Assembly (NCBI RefSeq): GCF_016086655.4
Contig: NC_052135.2
Coordinates: forward strand, 25,448,363-25,512,362
DNA from: Lepeophtheirus salmonis
Lineage: Eukaryota > Arthropoda > Copepoda > Siphonostomatoida > Caligidae
Length of the DNA stretch: 64,000 nucleotides
Direction of reading: 5' to 3'
Shown: piece after piece, positions 22,263 through 34,074 of the stretch
Layout: each line of letters opens with the position of its first letter
Position numbering within the stretch: the stretch's first letter is position 1
Position numbers and translations under genes: made by a program
Notes under the pieces: model-generated
Database searches by the model: none
What the model was told of the DNA's origin: nothing
What the model saw: only the letters and a program-made list of their open reading frames with translations

Positions 22263-22559
22263 TCCCTTAGTGTGGCCCTCAGAATTGTTAGGATATGCAG
22301 TGACTCTGAGCTAAGAAAGCAAAGGATGGTGGAACTGAAGGAAATGTTGATGAGTAGAAGTTACTCTGGAAGAGTTGTTGAAGACTGTCTGAACCGAACC
22401 ATGTCCATACCATGAGAAGAAGCACTCAAACCTAGTCTCAAAGTGAAATGTAATCGAGCTGTATTTCCCGTCACATTTTACCCACAGTTACCAAGTGTTT
22501 CCCAGATTTTTTCCTCCTATGTCCAAATAGAATACTACAGAATTAATCTTCAGATATAA
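22263..22559 (+). pseudogene. Penelope-like retroelement fragment (post-RT region)
   Basis: One frame with a single internal TGA (22410-22412) reads LSVALRIVRICSDSELRKQR, then LMSRSYSGRVVEDCLNRTMS, EEALKP, and FPVTFYPQLPSVSQIFSSY. The combination 'ALRhRRICSxxxxxxxRxxEL...hhxRGY....I...h..A...R.EAL' followed by 'PhVxTYNPxLPxhxxIh' is, from memory, the conserved stretch after the RT domain in Penelope-like elements and related GIY-YIG retroelements. No RT core lies upstream, and no GIY-YIG endonuclease is recognisable downstream to 22800. The fragment is about 95 codons and non-functional. Confidence 0.65.
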
Positions 22560-23055
22560 TAATTCCTTTCAAAGTGTTCAAATATTTTGGTCTTATTTTC
22601 AGGTAGTATCGTACCAAATCATCTCCATATTTCTATCCATAACCCGATACATTTGGAATCTACAGAAGATATAAACATTGTTCGCTATTCTTCAGCCTCC
22701 AGTAGTTTGTTTCATATTTCCATATTTGAGGCGCATAACATGTTCGTAATAAGATTTAATTACTTAAGGGTAAAAGTTATTTTATACAAATAAAAATCTG
22801 TAAATGCATGTTATATGTTTAGAAACATTATTGGTTAAATTTTATTTTATTTTTATGCTTTTTTTAATTGAAAGAGGTCAAGTTTTGATCTTCATTTTAA
22901 TTTAGGTTTTTGTGAATGACAGCATGAATGTTGAATATTTAATATGGCAGTTTTGAATAACTTCAATAAAAATTTATGTTATGGTTTCCAATTTTATCGT
23001 AATTACGCTCAGAAATTATTTAGTTAAAACCAGATTTTTTTGTATATGTTGAACA

Positions 23056-23082
23056 CATATGTATATATATATATATATAATT
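23056..23082. repeat. AT dinucleotide microsatellite
   Basis: Short run of alternating TA following GTATATATATATAT. Ordinary simple repeat. Confidence 0.7.
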
Positions 23083-23541
23083 ATTTCACTTACTTTTGTA
23101 TAATAGTGAAACTACTATTTTCCCTCTTGTTAATTTTTTTTTTTAGTATGCCTACATAAAATTATACATACCTACATTTTTATGGGTAGGTATACATGTA
23201 TTATGTTCACAGCTAAATCCAATTCAGTGGAAAAGAGGGAAGGTGTGTACGTACCCTAGTATACATACTTTATTATCACTTATAGGCGAATTACCTCATT
23301 TATGGTGCGTGTGCACGTCTAAGTGTGTATATAGGTATATATATGAATGATATTGGGAAAAGAGTTGCTCTCACGAAAATATCATTTATATACATTTACT
23401 AAGACGTGTATACACACCATAGTTGTGGTAAACCGCCTTTATTTATTTCATTTGCTTACATACATATCAGACTGTCTCGTTTTAGGGTTAATATTTTATC
23501 ATCCCGTAGTACAAAAAAGATATTTTCTCTTAAACACTATC

Positions 23542-24056
23542 AAAAAACGGACTTTGGTAATGTTTGAGGCGTAGTACAAACAATTTTATTTATGAAATAT
23601 TGTATTTTTTTGATCAAATTTACGACATTTTTAGGCCTCTTAAACCATCGCAAATAAAAAGCTATGATCAAAAATTACCTAAATAATTTAAAAGGTCTAA
23701 GATGTGCTTCATGATACGCAGTTTCCCTGTTTTATCAAACATAACAAGACAATGCTCCTACTTTTTGTTCAACAGCTATTTCTTTGATTTGGGTTGGATT
23801 TTGATATGTTATGTTTAATAAAACAGAGAAATCGTAAATCAATGAGCTAAATCTTTGGCCTCTTAAATTGCTTAAAATATGTTGCACAATATTTTCTACA
23901 GATAAACCAATTAGTAACTAAAATAAGTTACATTTTTTTTAACCCATAGCATCATCATATCTGACACGGGATAAAAGGCTTACAAATTGTAAATTATGAC
24001 CTAAAAATACCATTTAAAAAAAGTTAAATTGCTTCACACTTAAAGGTCCGTTTTTT
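23542..24056. repeat. Hairpin MITE-like element, about 515 bp
   Basis: The outer ends carry AAAAAACGGACTTT (23542 onward) and, on the minus strand, AAAAAACGGACCTTT (ending 24056). A strong inner inverted repeat pairs 23683-23746 with 23805-23870; for example TTTCCCTGTTTTATCAAAC on one side and TTTCTCTGTTTTATTAAAC on the other. The element therefore folds into a long imperfect hairpin. It has no coding capacity. No clear target duplication was found. This is the architecture of a non-autonomous DNA transposon. Confidence 0.6.
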
Positions 24057-24059
24057 AGC

Positions 24060-26130
24060 GTCTCTAGCAGATAGTGTCATAGTGTAGGGAAAGAAAACAA
24101 ATAATTCGAAATGGAAAAGCCTAATACATGAATATATTGTAAGAAAGGAAATAATAAATGTACATCTGTCCATAATTTATTTTGTTCTGAATATTTCATG
24201 AATTTATATGCATAATGTTTAATAAATAAATATCTTATTTGTTCAAATTGCCCCTTTTTTTAATAGATTCTTAGTAAGGTTTTTTATAGACGAAAGGTTA
24301 TTTTTTATACATAACTAAAAAGCATTGTAACATTATTAATAGAGCAAGTTTTTTTATTGTTATTATATGTATTAGCATCCTTTGATCACATTATTAGCCA
24401 TAAAATACTCATAATTATTCTCATCAAACAAAACAGAAAACAAAAAAAGCGGTACTATATAAAGTTATACACATCAATTATCATAACAACTCATATAGTA
24501 ATTAACTATTATATTGAAATAAAAGAATGATAATGAAGGAAATGTAAAAAAGAAGGAGAAAGAGTTGATGAAGTATCCCAAACTATAAATCAAATGGCTA
24601 CGAAAAAACTTTTTGTTCGCTAAAGGCTGCTGTGTTTGCCATAAATATTACTCTATAACTAAGTTAGCAGCCTCCATGAATTAACCTTTTTAAATATGTT
24701 AACAAGATTAATTAATCAAAGGGAATAAAAAATTGTTTATGCCATGAAGAAAACTTGAGATATTAATGTCATGAGGAAAAAGTGACGTATTAATTTCATA
24801 TCTGGGACATCAAAAGCGACATCTTGCAGGAGATTTTTTCCCCTTATTGCCAGACAAATTTTCCAAGGCTAACAAATGCACTTTCTGCAATTTTTTTATA
24901 GCTCTAGGGTCTCACTTTCTTATGAATTTGGCTAACTGAGCACAATATCATTGATTCTAATGATATTTAGTCTAACTCCGTCTTCGTCTTTCACATTGCT
25001 GAAAGGTCTAACATTCAATCATTGATTCTATCTATAATAACTATTTGTTTCTTAAATAGATTATCTATTTTTTCGTAAATATTTATGTAAATGCAATGAA
25101 AAAATTAGAGCTTAGGATTTTTTTACCTTTTCTTGAAAGCTATATGTAAAAAAATTTACAGTAGGAGACAATAGCCGTATATAAAAATTTAAGATTTTTT
25201 TAGCATTTGGTTTGTCAGTTTTTGCGATATTGTGGTTGAACTATACCTTTCAGAAACAAATACTCTTTTGCAAATAAAAATCCCATTATATACGCTTCAA
25301 ATAAATTCTTTTAGTATTAAAAAAATTGGAAAAAGGAGGCGTAATTCATTTTTTAAAAAACCTTAAAATATGGTAGTTTTTTAAAATATAAATTGTATTT
25401 TATCAAGGTTGGATAATTTCATACAAAATATAAGAACATATTTAAGTTTAACATATAATTGTACAAAAAAAAGTAACTTTAATATGGATTTTGATTTTTT
25501 TTCTTTTTTTTTTCTTTCAACCCTATAAAAAGAGTAAATATAGTCAAAAGTTTTACAAAAAAAAAAAATTATTTGATACAAAAAAAAACTAGTTACAGAT
25601 TCGTAATCAACTGGTCAAGTACTACTGAACCGAAAATATTGTTTTTGTTTACTTGTGTAATTTGTTACGTTATGTTGATTACAATTTCTAAAAAATGTTT
25701 CAATATCAAATAAAATCAGTATATTCAAAGCTGAACGTTGAACAACTGATTTCGAAAAAAACCTTGTTAAGTAGTGAACATATCCATAATAATAAAAAGA
25801 AATAGTTTGGCAAATTGAAGAAGATGCGTAATTGTATAGCTAACTTACATAATACTTCTTTTTGAAGAAAGTTTATGAGATACAATAAAGAGCTTATTTT
25901 GGTAAATTAAAAAAACAAACAACAACCTTACGTTGCTCCTTCACATAATATGTATCTTCTTTTGTATAGATGTGAGGTTAAATTTTTTGTTCCGAATTTA
26001 TCCATCCTTAACTAAACTATACTATTTCATAAAATACTTCAAACTAAAAACTTTTAAAATAAGCTTCGAGTAAAAACATACGAACTGGAAGGGAAAAAAT
26101 GTATCCAGGGACTAGGAGAAGATACAAACT
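24060..26130. other. AT-rich non-coding DNA
   Basis: A/T homopolymers and short chance frames, such as 25381-25581 on the minus strand, which is mostly Lys/Phe/Ile from the base composition. No gene is seen. Confidence 0.5.
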
Positions 26131-26194
26131 TGGAATAAATACTGCAAATTTAATTTAATTCGGAGAATATTTTCCATTCAGACCTGAATTTACT

Positions 26195-26525
26195 ACAAGA
26201 AACCCCCAAAGCCTTGTAAAAATGCACAAAATAGTTACACCGCTCAAAGAAGTACAGCTTAAAGTGTGTAATGGAAATACATATAACGCGATAATGGAAA
26301 CATTTAAAAGGATATTAAAATTGAAAGACCTTCAAAGTCATAATATACGCAAAGAATAATAAATGAAGATAATTATTTACACATTATTGCAACCAAAGAG
26401 TTAACCAATACGCAAAGTCTTGACTTAGAAGTAACCGTAGACGAAATATATAACATACACCTCAGATCAATTTTTAAATGGAGGATTAATAAGAGAAAAA
26501 TATATTCTTCTTCTATTAAAAAGAA
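26195..26525 (+). pseudogene. Unassigned decayed coding stretch
   Basis: Two adjoining plus-strand frames have compositionally balanced protein. The first (to about 26360) contains PQSLVKMHKIVTPLKEVQL and YNAIMETFKRILKLKDLQSH. One base over, the second (about 26358-26540) contains NEDNYLHIIATKELTNTQSL and VTVDEIYNIHLRSIFKWRI, then stops. A single frameshift joins them. Unlike chance frames in this AT-rich DNA, it uses Asp, Glu, Thr and His well. I do not recognise the family; a retroelement protein or an old host pseudogene are both possible. Only moderately supported as coding. Confidence 0.3.
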
Positions 26526-26999
26526 CTGGATTAATTAATAACAGTCTTAAGGAATACAATAAAACAATTTTTAATAAGGAGCTAAAGGCGTCTCAAATAC
26601 ATATGAAATGGAAAGCAGTAGGGACTCTGTGAACATACGAAGAAGATTAATTCAGGTGTTTGAGGTGGGGCCAACGAATAAAAAAAAGTATGGGGCATAT
26701 TCTAGGGTCTTCCCCAACTATCAGAAAACACTTTGACCATTTGAGACATAAAAAATATTTTTCAACTGAAGCTTATATGAATAACAGATTAAATATGGAT
26801 TTAAAATAGAAAATAAAAAGAATACTCTAGCAAATACATCTATGAGTAACTTTAAGTAATAGAACTCAATACTAAACAAATCTAAAGCCAAAATACTTAC
26901 ATGACACTCCCCCTTATGCAAAATGAAACACTCTGTAATATAAATATATAGGAATAGCATGAACAAACTCATCAACAACTACAAAAATTCTTGTTCACC

Positions 27000-28480
27000 T
27001 CAATATATAGGTTTTTTTAATAATTTATTATTATAATATAACAAACGAAATATGATTGTAATATACTACACTCTACGGGGAGTCGGAATAATTCAACCAA
27101 CGCGTTATGCGAAATACGCAGTAATTGAAACTCTGTTATTCGGGACCTCCTGTATGTAGATAATTTCATTCTTATTTGTGTTTGTCTCTAATATATTATT
27201 ATTGACCTTTTGTAAAGTGAAAATTCGAGGCAAAAATGTAATGATTTCCTACTATTAATTTGACATTATTACATAAATATACTAGAAATAAGAAGGAAAG
27301 ATTTGCAAATACTTTTAGTTTAAGCATCCTTCATTAGCGGTTTTTAAACAGGGAGGCATTGAAAAACGTGCATTGATACCGGTATTAAAGAGACCAAGCA
27401 CTCTTCTAAATAAGATATCTGTCAAATTTGGCCTTTTTATATGATGGGATCATTGTTTTTATTTACAAGTTAATATGTTATGGATTAGTAATCTTCTAGA
27501 GGCACACTCGCAATCATGTCATGTATATAATAAAGCAACTTATCGACTCGTCATTCAATCCATTTCATTAACCACGCAATAGTTTAATAAAAAAAAGACA
27601 TTCCGTCCAAATTGTAAAAAAAACCCAAAATTAGGAGATATGCCTAAATACAAATTCTAGTCAGGGCCTTGCCCCCCAAAAAATATATACCGTAGGCGCC
27701 TTTGAAGACACCACCATTATATAATCTGTGCCCCCCATTTATAAATACACGCCGATGGAGGCGTGTGGGTTCTTCAAGGGGGTACCAAGTCAAAAAAATA
27801 ATTGTAAATTAATGCATCTTTCACCAAGAAAAGAAGACAATGTAGAAATTGTAGTTGGACATATAGGAAGGAAGTTCAGGGACGCCAGAACCAACACAAA
27901 AGTTTGGGGAGGGAGAGAGTTTCGTAATAATTACTTCATACATTGATAAAAATAATCAAGAAACTATTTATTATTTTTGTCTTTCAAAAATGGATGGTCC
28001 GTACCTCTTGTTTTGATGATGAATAAATAAATATTCAAAGATATCTTATATCATTTGATATTCTACATTCGAGGATGACCATGAGATTAAGTATCCATTT
28101 TAAAATAAAGTATATAAATAGCAAAATTATTTACACCAATAACATAAAAAATTAATATATATTTTTTGTCATCTATGAATTTTTCTATTATTAGCATATG
28201 TTGATCTACTAAACTCTCGAATTTATAAAAAAATGTCCAACAGTAGTTGAGAGTGATGATTTTTATCTCTAGGTAGTTATTAATAAATTAATCATTTTAA
28301 CCATTAACTGAGTTCTGATAGTCTCTTAAAAAGATCATCTAATGGTTATGGTCAATATAATTAAATATGTACTTAGTCTATTGCTTTTTATTTCGTTCAT
28401 TATCCTTGCTCCGAAAAGAAAAGGTTACTTTTATAACATGAACAGTTTTAGGAAAGGGAAACTGGGGATTCCTCACAAGA
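27000..28480. other. AT-rich non-coding DNA
   Basis: The open frame at 27728-27946 has no recognised motif. C/G-rich patches near 27670 and 27731 resemble degraded repeat. No gene is seen. Confidence 0.45.
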
Positions 28481-28954
28481 TACATTTCTATAAAAATTCA
28501 AATATATAAACTAGGCGACAGTCCACACGATATCGTTTTTTGAGGAAAACGCAAAGTATTTATTCGTTTTGGGCTTGCATTCACACAAAATGGTGTTACG
28601 TTTAGTCTAAAACAAAGAATCTGAATATGGGCTTATAAATCTTTCAATTTTACAGTAAATATTTCTTTTTTTAATATAACGTGATAAGTAAGTTGTTGGA
28701 ATTGTTGAAAAAGAACGAATTTGATTGGTTGGAGATATATATATGAAAAAAGGAATAAAATACGTTGGCACCCTTGGATCTTCTAACAAATTATCCTCAG
28801 TATTGTAATAATCATCAGCAAAGAAACTTTCCATTACTGCTCTCTCACGTGCATCATCATCATGCCGAAGAAAACTTGCCTTTTCATAGGTTTCGAAACA
28901 ACGGAGGTACTGATGTGTGGAATTATAATTTGGAAAATAAGTATATCTAACCGT

Positions 28955-29886
28955 TTTTGGGGTTTCTCGTCCCCATCTTGTTCTTTATGGCAAGTAATCC
29001 GCCACTCCAAAACCTCCCATCATATCAACAACTTCAAAGTCTTCAAGAAACACAAGACTTAAGAAGATGAAGGAGAATTAAGCGGTTCATCTTTCCATTT
29101 GGACGAGGCAAAGATGTTTGTGTCGTGCAACATCCCTTTAAATGTTCTGGATCATCCCCATTTCTCCAAGTTTATTGAAAAATATACTAGAAAAACTTCT
29201 CCAGGTCGATGTGTCGTTAACAACTTGGTTGGGGAAGTATGTTAAGGAGTTTTGAATAGAATATAAGAAGAAGTGGAAGAAAAGGATATTTTCGTTGCAC
29301 TAGATGAGACAAGAAATGATGGCAATTTTTATTGTCCCTTTGGACGGACATTTTTGTGGGAGGCCTTGCCTTATTGAGTTGATTGATATTGAGATTACAA
29401 ACGCAAACAATGTCAAGAACATCGTCATAAGCTCAGTTTATAAGTTATTGGGAGAACTGATACCGCCTCGTATTGTCCCAAAGCAGAAAACAAAATCCCG
29501 GAATTGATTCATATCATATATTGATATATATATATTGATCATATATTATATAGAGTTACAGATATAGTTCAACAAAAGAAACCAACTTATTTCCAATGTG
29601 AAGAAGATGTTTTTGAATTCTGGAAGAAGAAAGAGAGTATTAACTGCTTCGCACGAAATTCCCCTCCCTCCATCACCAATTATAACAAGATAGGGAACTT
29701 GGTTAAAAACAGTATAGTCCTACTACTATCACTTCGACGTCTTCAGAGAATATTTAAACAGCCTTGATGAAGATTTGGCAGCAAGCAGAAGAGCACAAGA
29801 AGTAATTAATAATCATTCCTTAAGAGAAGAAGTCGCATTTATACAGGAAAATTTTCGTCAAATACCTTTGGCAATAAATGCGCTTC
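28955..29886 (+). pseudogene. hAT-type (BED-finger) transposase remnant
   Basis: Plus-strand blocks in different frames. QVIRHSKTSHHINNFKVFKK (about 28993) resembles the second half of a BED zinc finger with paired histidines. FHLDEAKMFVSCNIPLNVL and FSKFIEKYTRKTSP (about 29090-29200) follow, then VEEKDIFVALDETRN (about 29275-29320), where the D of 'SIDETTD'-type motifs is the first catalytic residue. After a gap, a GTWLKT block (about 29695) and SLDEDLAASRRAQEVINNHS with LREEVAFIQENFRQIP (about 29762-29880) match the middle of CGGBP1-like/DUF659 hAT transposases from memory. Frameshifts, stops and an internal deletion of the mid-catalytic part make it inactive. Terminal repeats were not found. 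Confidence 0.65.
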
Positions 29887-30170
29887 TTATCGTAATTCTA
29901 CTTTCCAGACTACCTTGCTCTATTGACCTATTCCACTTTTGCCTTTTTCAATTTTCGCTCGATAAACTCTGACCTTTTGCCGGTTTGCATAACTTTAGTG
30001 CGTCACCACTCTCCTTTTTAGACTGAGGATTACGTTGATTTCTTCTCTATTTATTCACGAAACCTCGGCATCCATGTTCGTACGAAATAAAAATTACTCA
30101 GTAGAAGAAGGGGGTTGAGACATTAAATTCACAGTGATTTAGATGGATCTTTCTTACAAAGCATTCAGAT

Positions 30171-30452
30171 TTAGGGATCTGCATCAACCCATCCTTCTCG
30201 TTTCCTTATTTTTCCATTCGGATATCCAATCCACACGCCGTCAGATCCCCTCTTCAACTTCACTTTCAAGGGATCTTTTTTTTGGGTGGGGGGATCTTTG
30301 TAACTCATTCTGTGGATCTCATCTCCTTTAATGGAAGGATTGCTCAATGTGCAGATGCTCCTTGACTCGAAGGAGAAGGCGTTGTTAAGTAATTCATATC
30401 CGTGCCTCTGACTGACTTCGTCTCCGGAAGTAATAGAGTGATATATCCTCAA
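30171..30452 (-). CDS. Unassigned open frame in a GC-richer patch
   Basis: A 93-codon minus-strand frame lies in a patch clearly richer in G and C than its surroundings and contains GSDGVWIGYPNGKIRKREGW. A plus-strand frame (30143-30331) is also open, so coding direction is not certain. No splice sites, domain or family was recognised. It could be an old transposon piece, an exon, or chance. Confidence 0.2.
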   Translation of the reverse strand: MRIYHSITSGDEVSQRHGYELLNNAFSFESRSICTLSNPSIKGDEIHRMSYKDPPTQKKDPLKVKLKRGSDGVWIGYPNGKIRKREGWVDADP

Positions 30453-31043
30453 ATCAATCCTTTATATATACTAACATAATATCCCATATCTGATCTTTTG
30501 TTTATTCCTTTATCGACATTTTTAATCATATACAAGTGATAGTGTGAAGTATCTCTATAGTGCTCCGCTTCAACTCATCTCGTAAGCCGTTTGGGAAATA
30601 TTAACTGATGTAGGCTCCCTAGACTCGTGATTTTCAAATGTTATATTCCCCAATCTCATAGAACTATAATTCTATGATCTTTGAAACTCGATTTCTAACA
30701 TAAGATGTAAATCATTAGATGGTTGTTCTATTGTATTTTCATCATTATTTATTTATATCTTCCTCAATCTCACCTTTAATGATTTGAGGATAAATTATAT
30801 GATCAAAGTCTTGATAAAATTCTAAAATCTTCTGAATCTGTTTTGCTCAAAATAGGACCTAAAAGGAGATGCAGGATTAATATATATATATATTAGTTCA
30901 TTGGTGATACTACAACCTGTTATTTGTTGAAACATAGAAACAAAACATTGTTCTCCTTCAGATCTGACGGGAGCATTCTCAACAACTATTTTTCTGAACC
31001 ACTTAAAACGAGTATCCGAAACCGATCCATGGCATCTACCGCA

Positions 31044-32055
31044 TTAGGATGAGAGTGTGTTCGTCCAATACATCTTATTCTTGAAAAAAAAATTTTTAGA
31101 CAATTTTGATTTAAACAAGATGTCAATATATGGAAAGCCAATTTCATTATTTATGTATTGATAGAATGATATCAAAGATTTTGAAGAAATACTTATGCCC
31201 TTTCGGTAGGGCTTCAAAGCAGATGACTCAGGCAACACTACTTCCCCATTTTTAATTCTCCTAATTTGCTTCATTGTTCCAATCACATTTATCATGCTTT
31301 GGAGAATATCCTTTTGTATATCCAAATTTACTCCATAGGCACATCCAATGTCCGTTTTTGATATTGTTCGGGAGCTTCATCTTATCAAAGCGCAAGACAG
31401 ATAAGTTTCCGTTTGGAGTTTCGTTGGATTTGATTTTTTAAGGGATAATTTTAATAACATTTGGTTGATTCCAGCTGTTTTAAAATTTGGATCCACTGTT
31501 TGAGGGTTATTACACTAGGAACCGGAGGTAGACCACTGGATTGAATGTAATGGTAGGCTTTTGAGGAAATATATTTCAGTATAAGTGCTTTAACAAAATC
31601 CTCCTCATTCCATTTTCCAAACCTCTTCCCACTGATAATGAGTCAACACTGAAATTTAGTAAATCTTTTCCAGTTCTCCTTTCATCGTTTCCTTAAAATT
31701 AGATTTGGATTTTAATAATCTATATTCCGATTGAAGGATTTTCACTTTTTCGTGTAAATCTGCATTCTGTTTTCTTAGTGACTCGAGTTCTAGAATGAGG
31801 GGAACTTTTCTGGTATTAGAAGCCCTACTAATTTGTATAATTCGGGATACACATGCTTGATTAGATGCGTTAACCTTTTCTAACAATTGTTTGAGTTGAT
31901 TTTACGTTGGTTTGGGATGATTTGTCTAATGTTTCCAAATATATTTCATTATAATATTCGTCAAAATGGTACACTATCTTAATTAATTTTGTTTTCTTTG
32001 GAGCTTGCTCAAATCCTTCTCCAGGTATGAGACCTCTGGAAGGGATAAATAGCAT
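31044..32055 (-). pseudogene. Broken open frame with coiled-coil segment, family unknown
   Basis: Three minus-strand segments follow one another with small frame changes. 32055-31870 has GLIPGEGFEQAPKKTKLIKI and SSQTNVKSTQT. 31886-31656 has LILELESLRKQNADLHEKVK followed by ILQSEYRLLKSK, a clear heptad coiled coil. 31325-31044 has DILQSMINVIGTMKQIRRI and SALKPYRKGISI. The 330 bases between the last two read as decayed coding in two frames. About 330 codons with an internal coiled coil would fit an ORF1/gag-like protein of a LINE, but I see no RRM or zinc knuckle. The link to a specific element is speculative. Confidence 0.35.
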
Positions 32056-32589
32056 CTTTTTTCAATTTTCTTTTTATATGCAATTCACCTTTTAAATCCC
32101 TTTACTCAAAGTAATTTTAATTTAAATGATATTCTTCTTTTTTGGAAATCATCTTGCAATCCCTCCGTTGTCTACCAAGACATCTACAGGGGTCGGAACC
32201 CCACTTTAGGAACAATTGTACTATGGTTTGAATATGTTATACTAGTCAGTAGTTTTTCCACAAATGACATTTGAATGCAACTCATCAAATGTTATAAGCA
32301 TCCCTATAGCAAGATAAGTATTGCTATAGTTGAAAAAAATATTATTTTAAATGAGCGTAGCCCTTTTCAATCGTAATCTGAATAGTTTTATTTTATTTTC
32401 CAAAGCTGTTATCTTTACTTTTTATTTCATAAGAAGGAAACATCTAAGTAAGTATAAAGCGTGTGTGATCCCGAATGAAAAAGTGAGGATTTGTTGTAGA
32501 ACTATAAGTGTAAGCCCTTGTTTTACTCATAATATAATTGGAGGTTGATTTCGGATTAGTTCTTATCTATGTATTTACTAGATAAGAAG

Positions 32590-32675
32590 TTGAATTTCTA
32601 TTTATTTCCTCCCTTTCATAGATAATCTAATAAAGTGTCGTCGCAGCTAAGCTACTCTCTCCTCAAATAGGATTA
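32590..32675 (+). repeat. dispersed repeat family D, copy 2
   Basis: Contains TATTTATTTCCTCCCTTTCA, then TAATCTAATAAA, CAGCTAAGCTACTCTC and TCCTCAAA in the family order. Confidence 0.6.
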
Positions 32676-32839
32676 TAGATTATAGAGTTATTAGATGAAT
32701 TTGCAATTTTTTATCTTATAGAAACAGGGGCTGTTTTCTAGACTCTATTTTAAATCTACATTTGTCTTTGCTAGGAAGAGTCGAAAAAAAGTTTGAACAA
32801 AAATCAAGAAAAGAGATAATTCCAAACTATATTTTTACT

Positions 32840-33060
32840 TGATGTATATAGGTATGAAGTCTAATATTTAATAGACATACTTGAGTCCATGATAGGTTCT
32901 GTATTGGAATTTGTAGGATGAATTAATATAACCAAGAATTCTGGTTAAATTTTTGAACTTTTATTTCATTGAAGATACTTAAATTGGCCCTGATAAGGTA
33001 TTTCAAGTAAGTCAATATTTTTTTATTGAAGCAATCAATTTTAGCTACATTAACCGAAAA
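32840..33060 (+). repeat. dispersed repeat family C, copy 1
   Basis: Shares with 46660-46900 the blocks ATAGA(C/T)ATACTTGAGT, GGAATTTGTAGGATGAATTA / TGAAATTTGTGGGATAAGTT, CAAGAAT, and an ATTTTAGCTAC block. Same orientation. Non-coding, class unknown. Confidence 0.55.
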
Positions 33061-33524
33061 TTGTAGCACAATAACAGAGTTAATAGTAACTTGTTGATAA
33101 AATTTGACGATAATTCTTTAAAGAATACAAATATAATCCATACGGAAATTTAGAAAAAAATATTTTTGCTTACTTTTTGTTTTAACAGGCCCCAAATTGA
33201 AGTTACAAATATTGCAATTTAAAATATAGTAGTAAAGGATAGGTCATCTAAACGGTCGCAAGCCGAAAAAAAATTCAAATTTGCAACATAAATCAACATT
33301 ATAACATTAATTTGACATTAAATCAATAAAATCGCCGTTAGCTCGGTCCACCGTTTTCAACGTCCCCAGAAACGTCCCACTGCCTTCTTTCCTGTCCCAC
33401 TGGGTAGAGTCCAGAATGTTCTCCTTATCCCAGATCTAGTCTAAAAGGTTCAATTCCATCGAGTTAGGAGACCAAGAACTCTGCGGGACGTACATCACAT
33501 TCTCAGAATCGAGTGTTTTGTTAC

Positions 33525-34071
33525 AAGTATGAAATGAAGCCCGTCTTGTTTCCAGATCCAAAGTTGATTTTTCATGATGCTGCAAATTCAGGGAAATACT
33601 TTGGTGTAAATAACACAGATATAAACCTTAGAGTTGAACTTTAGGCCCGGCTTGAAGATGAACGTGTGTATTTCTGTCAACTAGGATGCTTACTACAAGG
33701 TGCTTAGATACAATGTATCATCTTGGTTGAAGACCAATTACCTCAAGGGTGGTTATTTGTGGTAGGAGGATGAAGATTCCTCCTAAACAACGAAGAAGAA
33801 TCAGCCCTTTCTCAGGAACAAATTTGCAAATTTCTGGGACTCAGACTTCTGCCTTCCATCATCTCTCGACCTCAAGCCCCTGGATTATCATTGGTGAAAC
33901 TCCGTGCAGAGTAAGTGTAAAAGCATCCACCACAACAGCATTGACTCCCTCAAGTTGGCCATTTAAGAGACATGGGAAGTCCCATCCATGGAGAAGATTG
34001 TCTCAGCTTGCTCCTAATTTCGGCAACGTGTAGAGGCTTTCATTGCAGCTAAGGGAGACTACTTTGGGTAA
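33525..34071 (+). pseudogene. mariner-type transposase, C-terminal half (decayed)
   Basis: Plus-strand blocks across shifting frames: DAYYKVLRYNVSSWLKTNYL and KGGYLW (about 33686-33765), FANFWDSDFCLPSSLDLKPL DYHW (about 33815-33890), HHNSIDSLKLAI (about 33930), and VEAFIAAKGDYFG then TAA at 34069-34071. These match the C-terminal half of Tc1/mariner transposases of the type 'DAYYKVLR..VLPWLK..YP.G.YVWQQDGAP' and 'PSSPDLNPLDY'. The second catalytic aspartate, normally in QDGAP, is not preserved (the block reads EDEDSS). The third, in LKPLDY, is present. No clear N-terminal helix-turn-helix region or terminal repeats were found upstream, so this is a partial, inactive copy. Confidence 0.7.
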
Positions 34072-34074
34072 CTC

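Noticed and set aside
33749..34033. 94-codon plus-strand open frame
   Set aside because: Out of frame with the mariner blocks (HHNSIDSLKLAI and the C-terminal end), which explain the sequence better.
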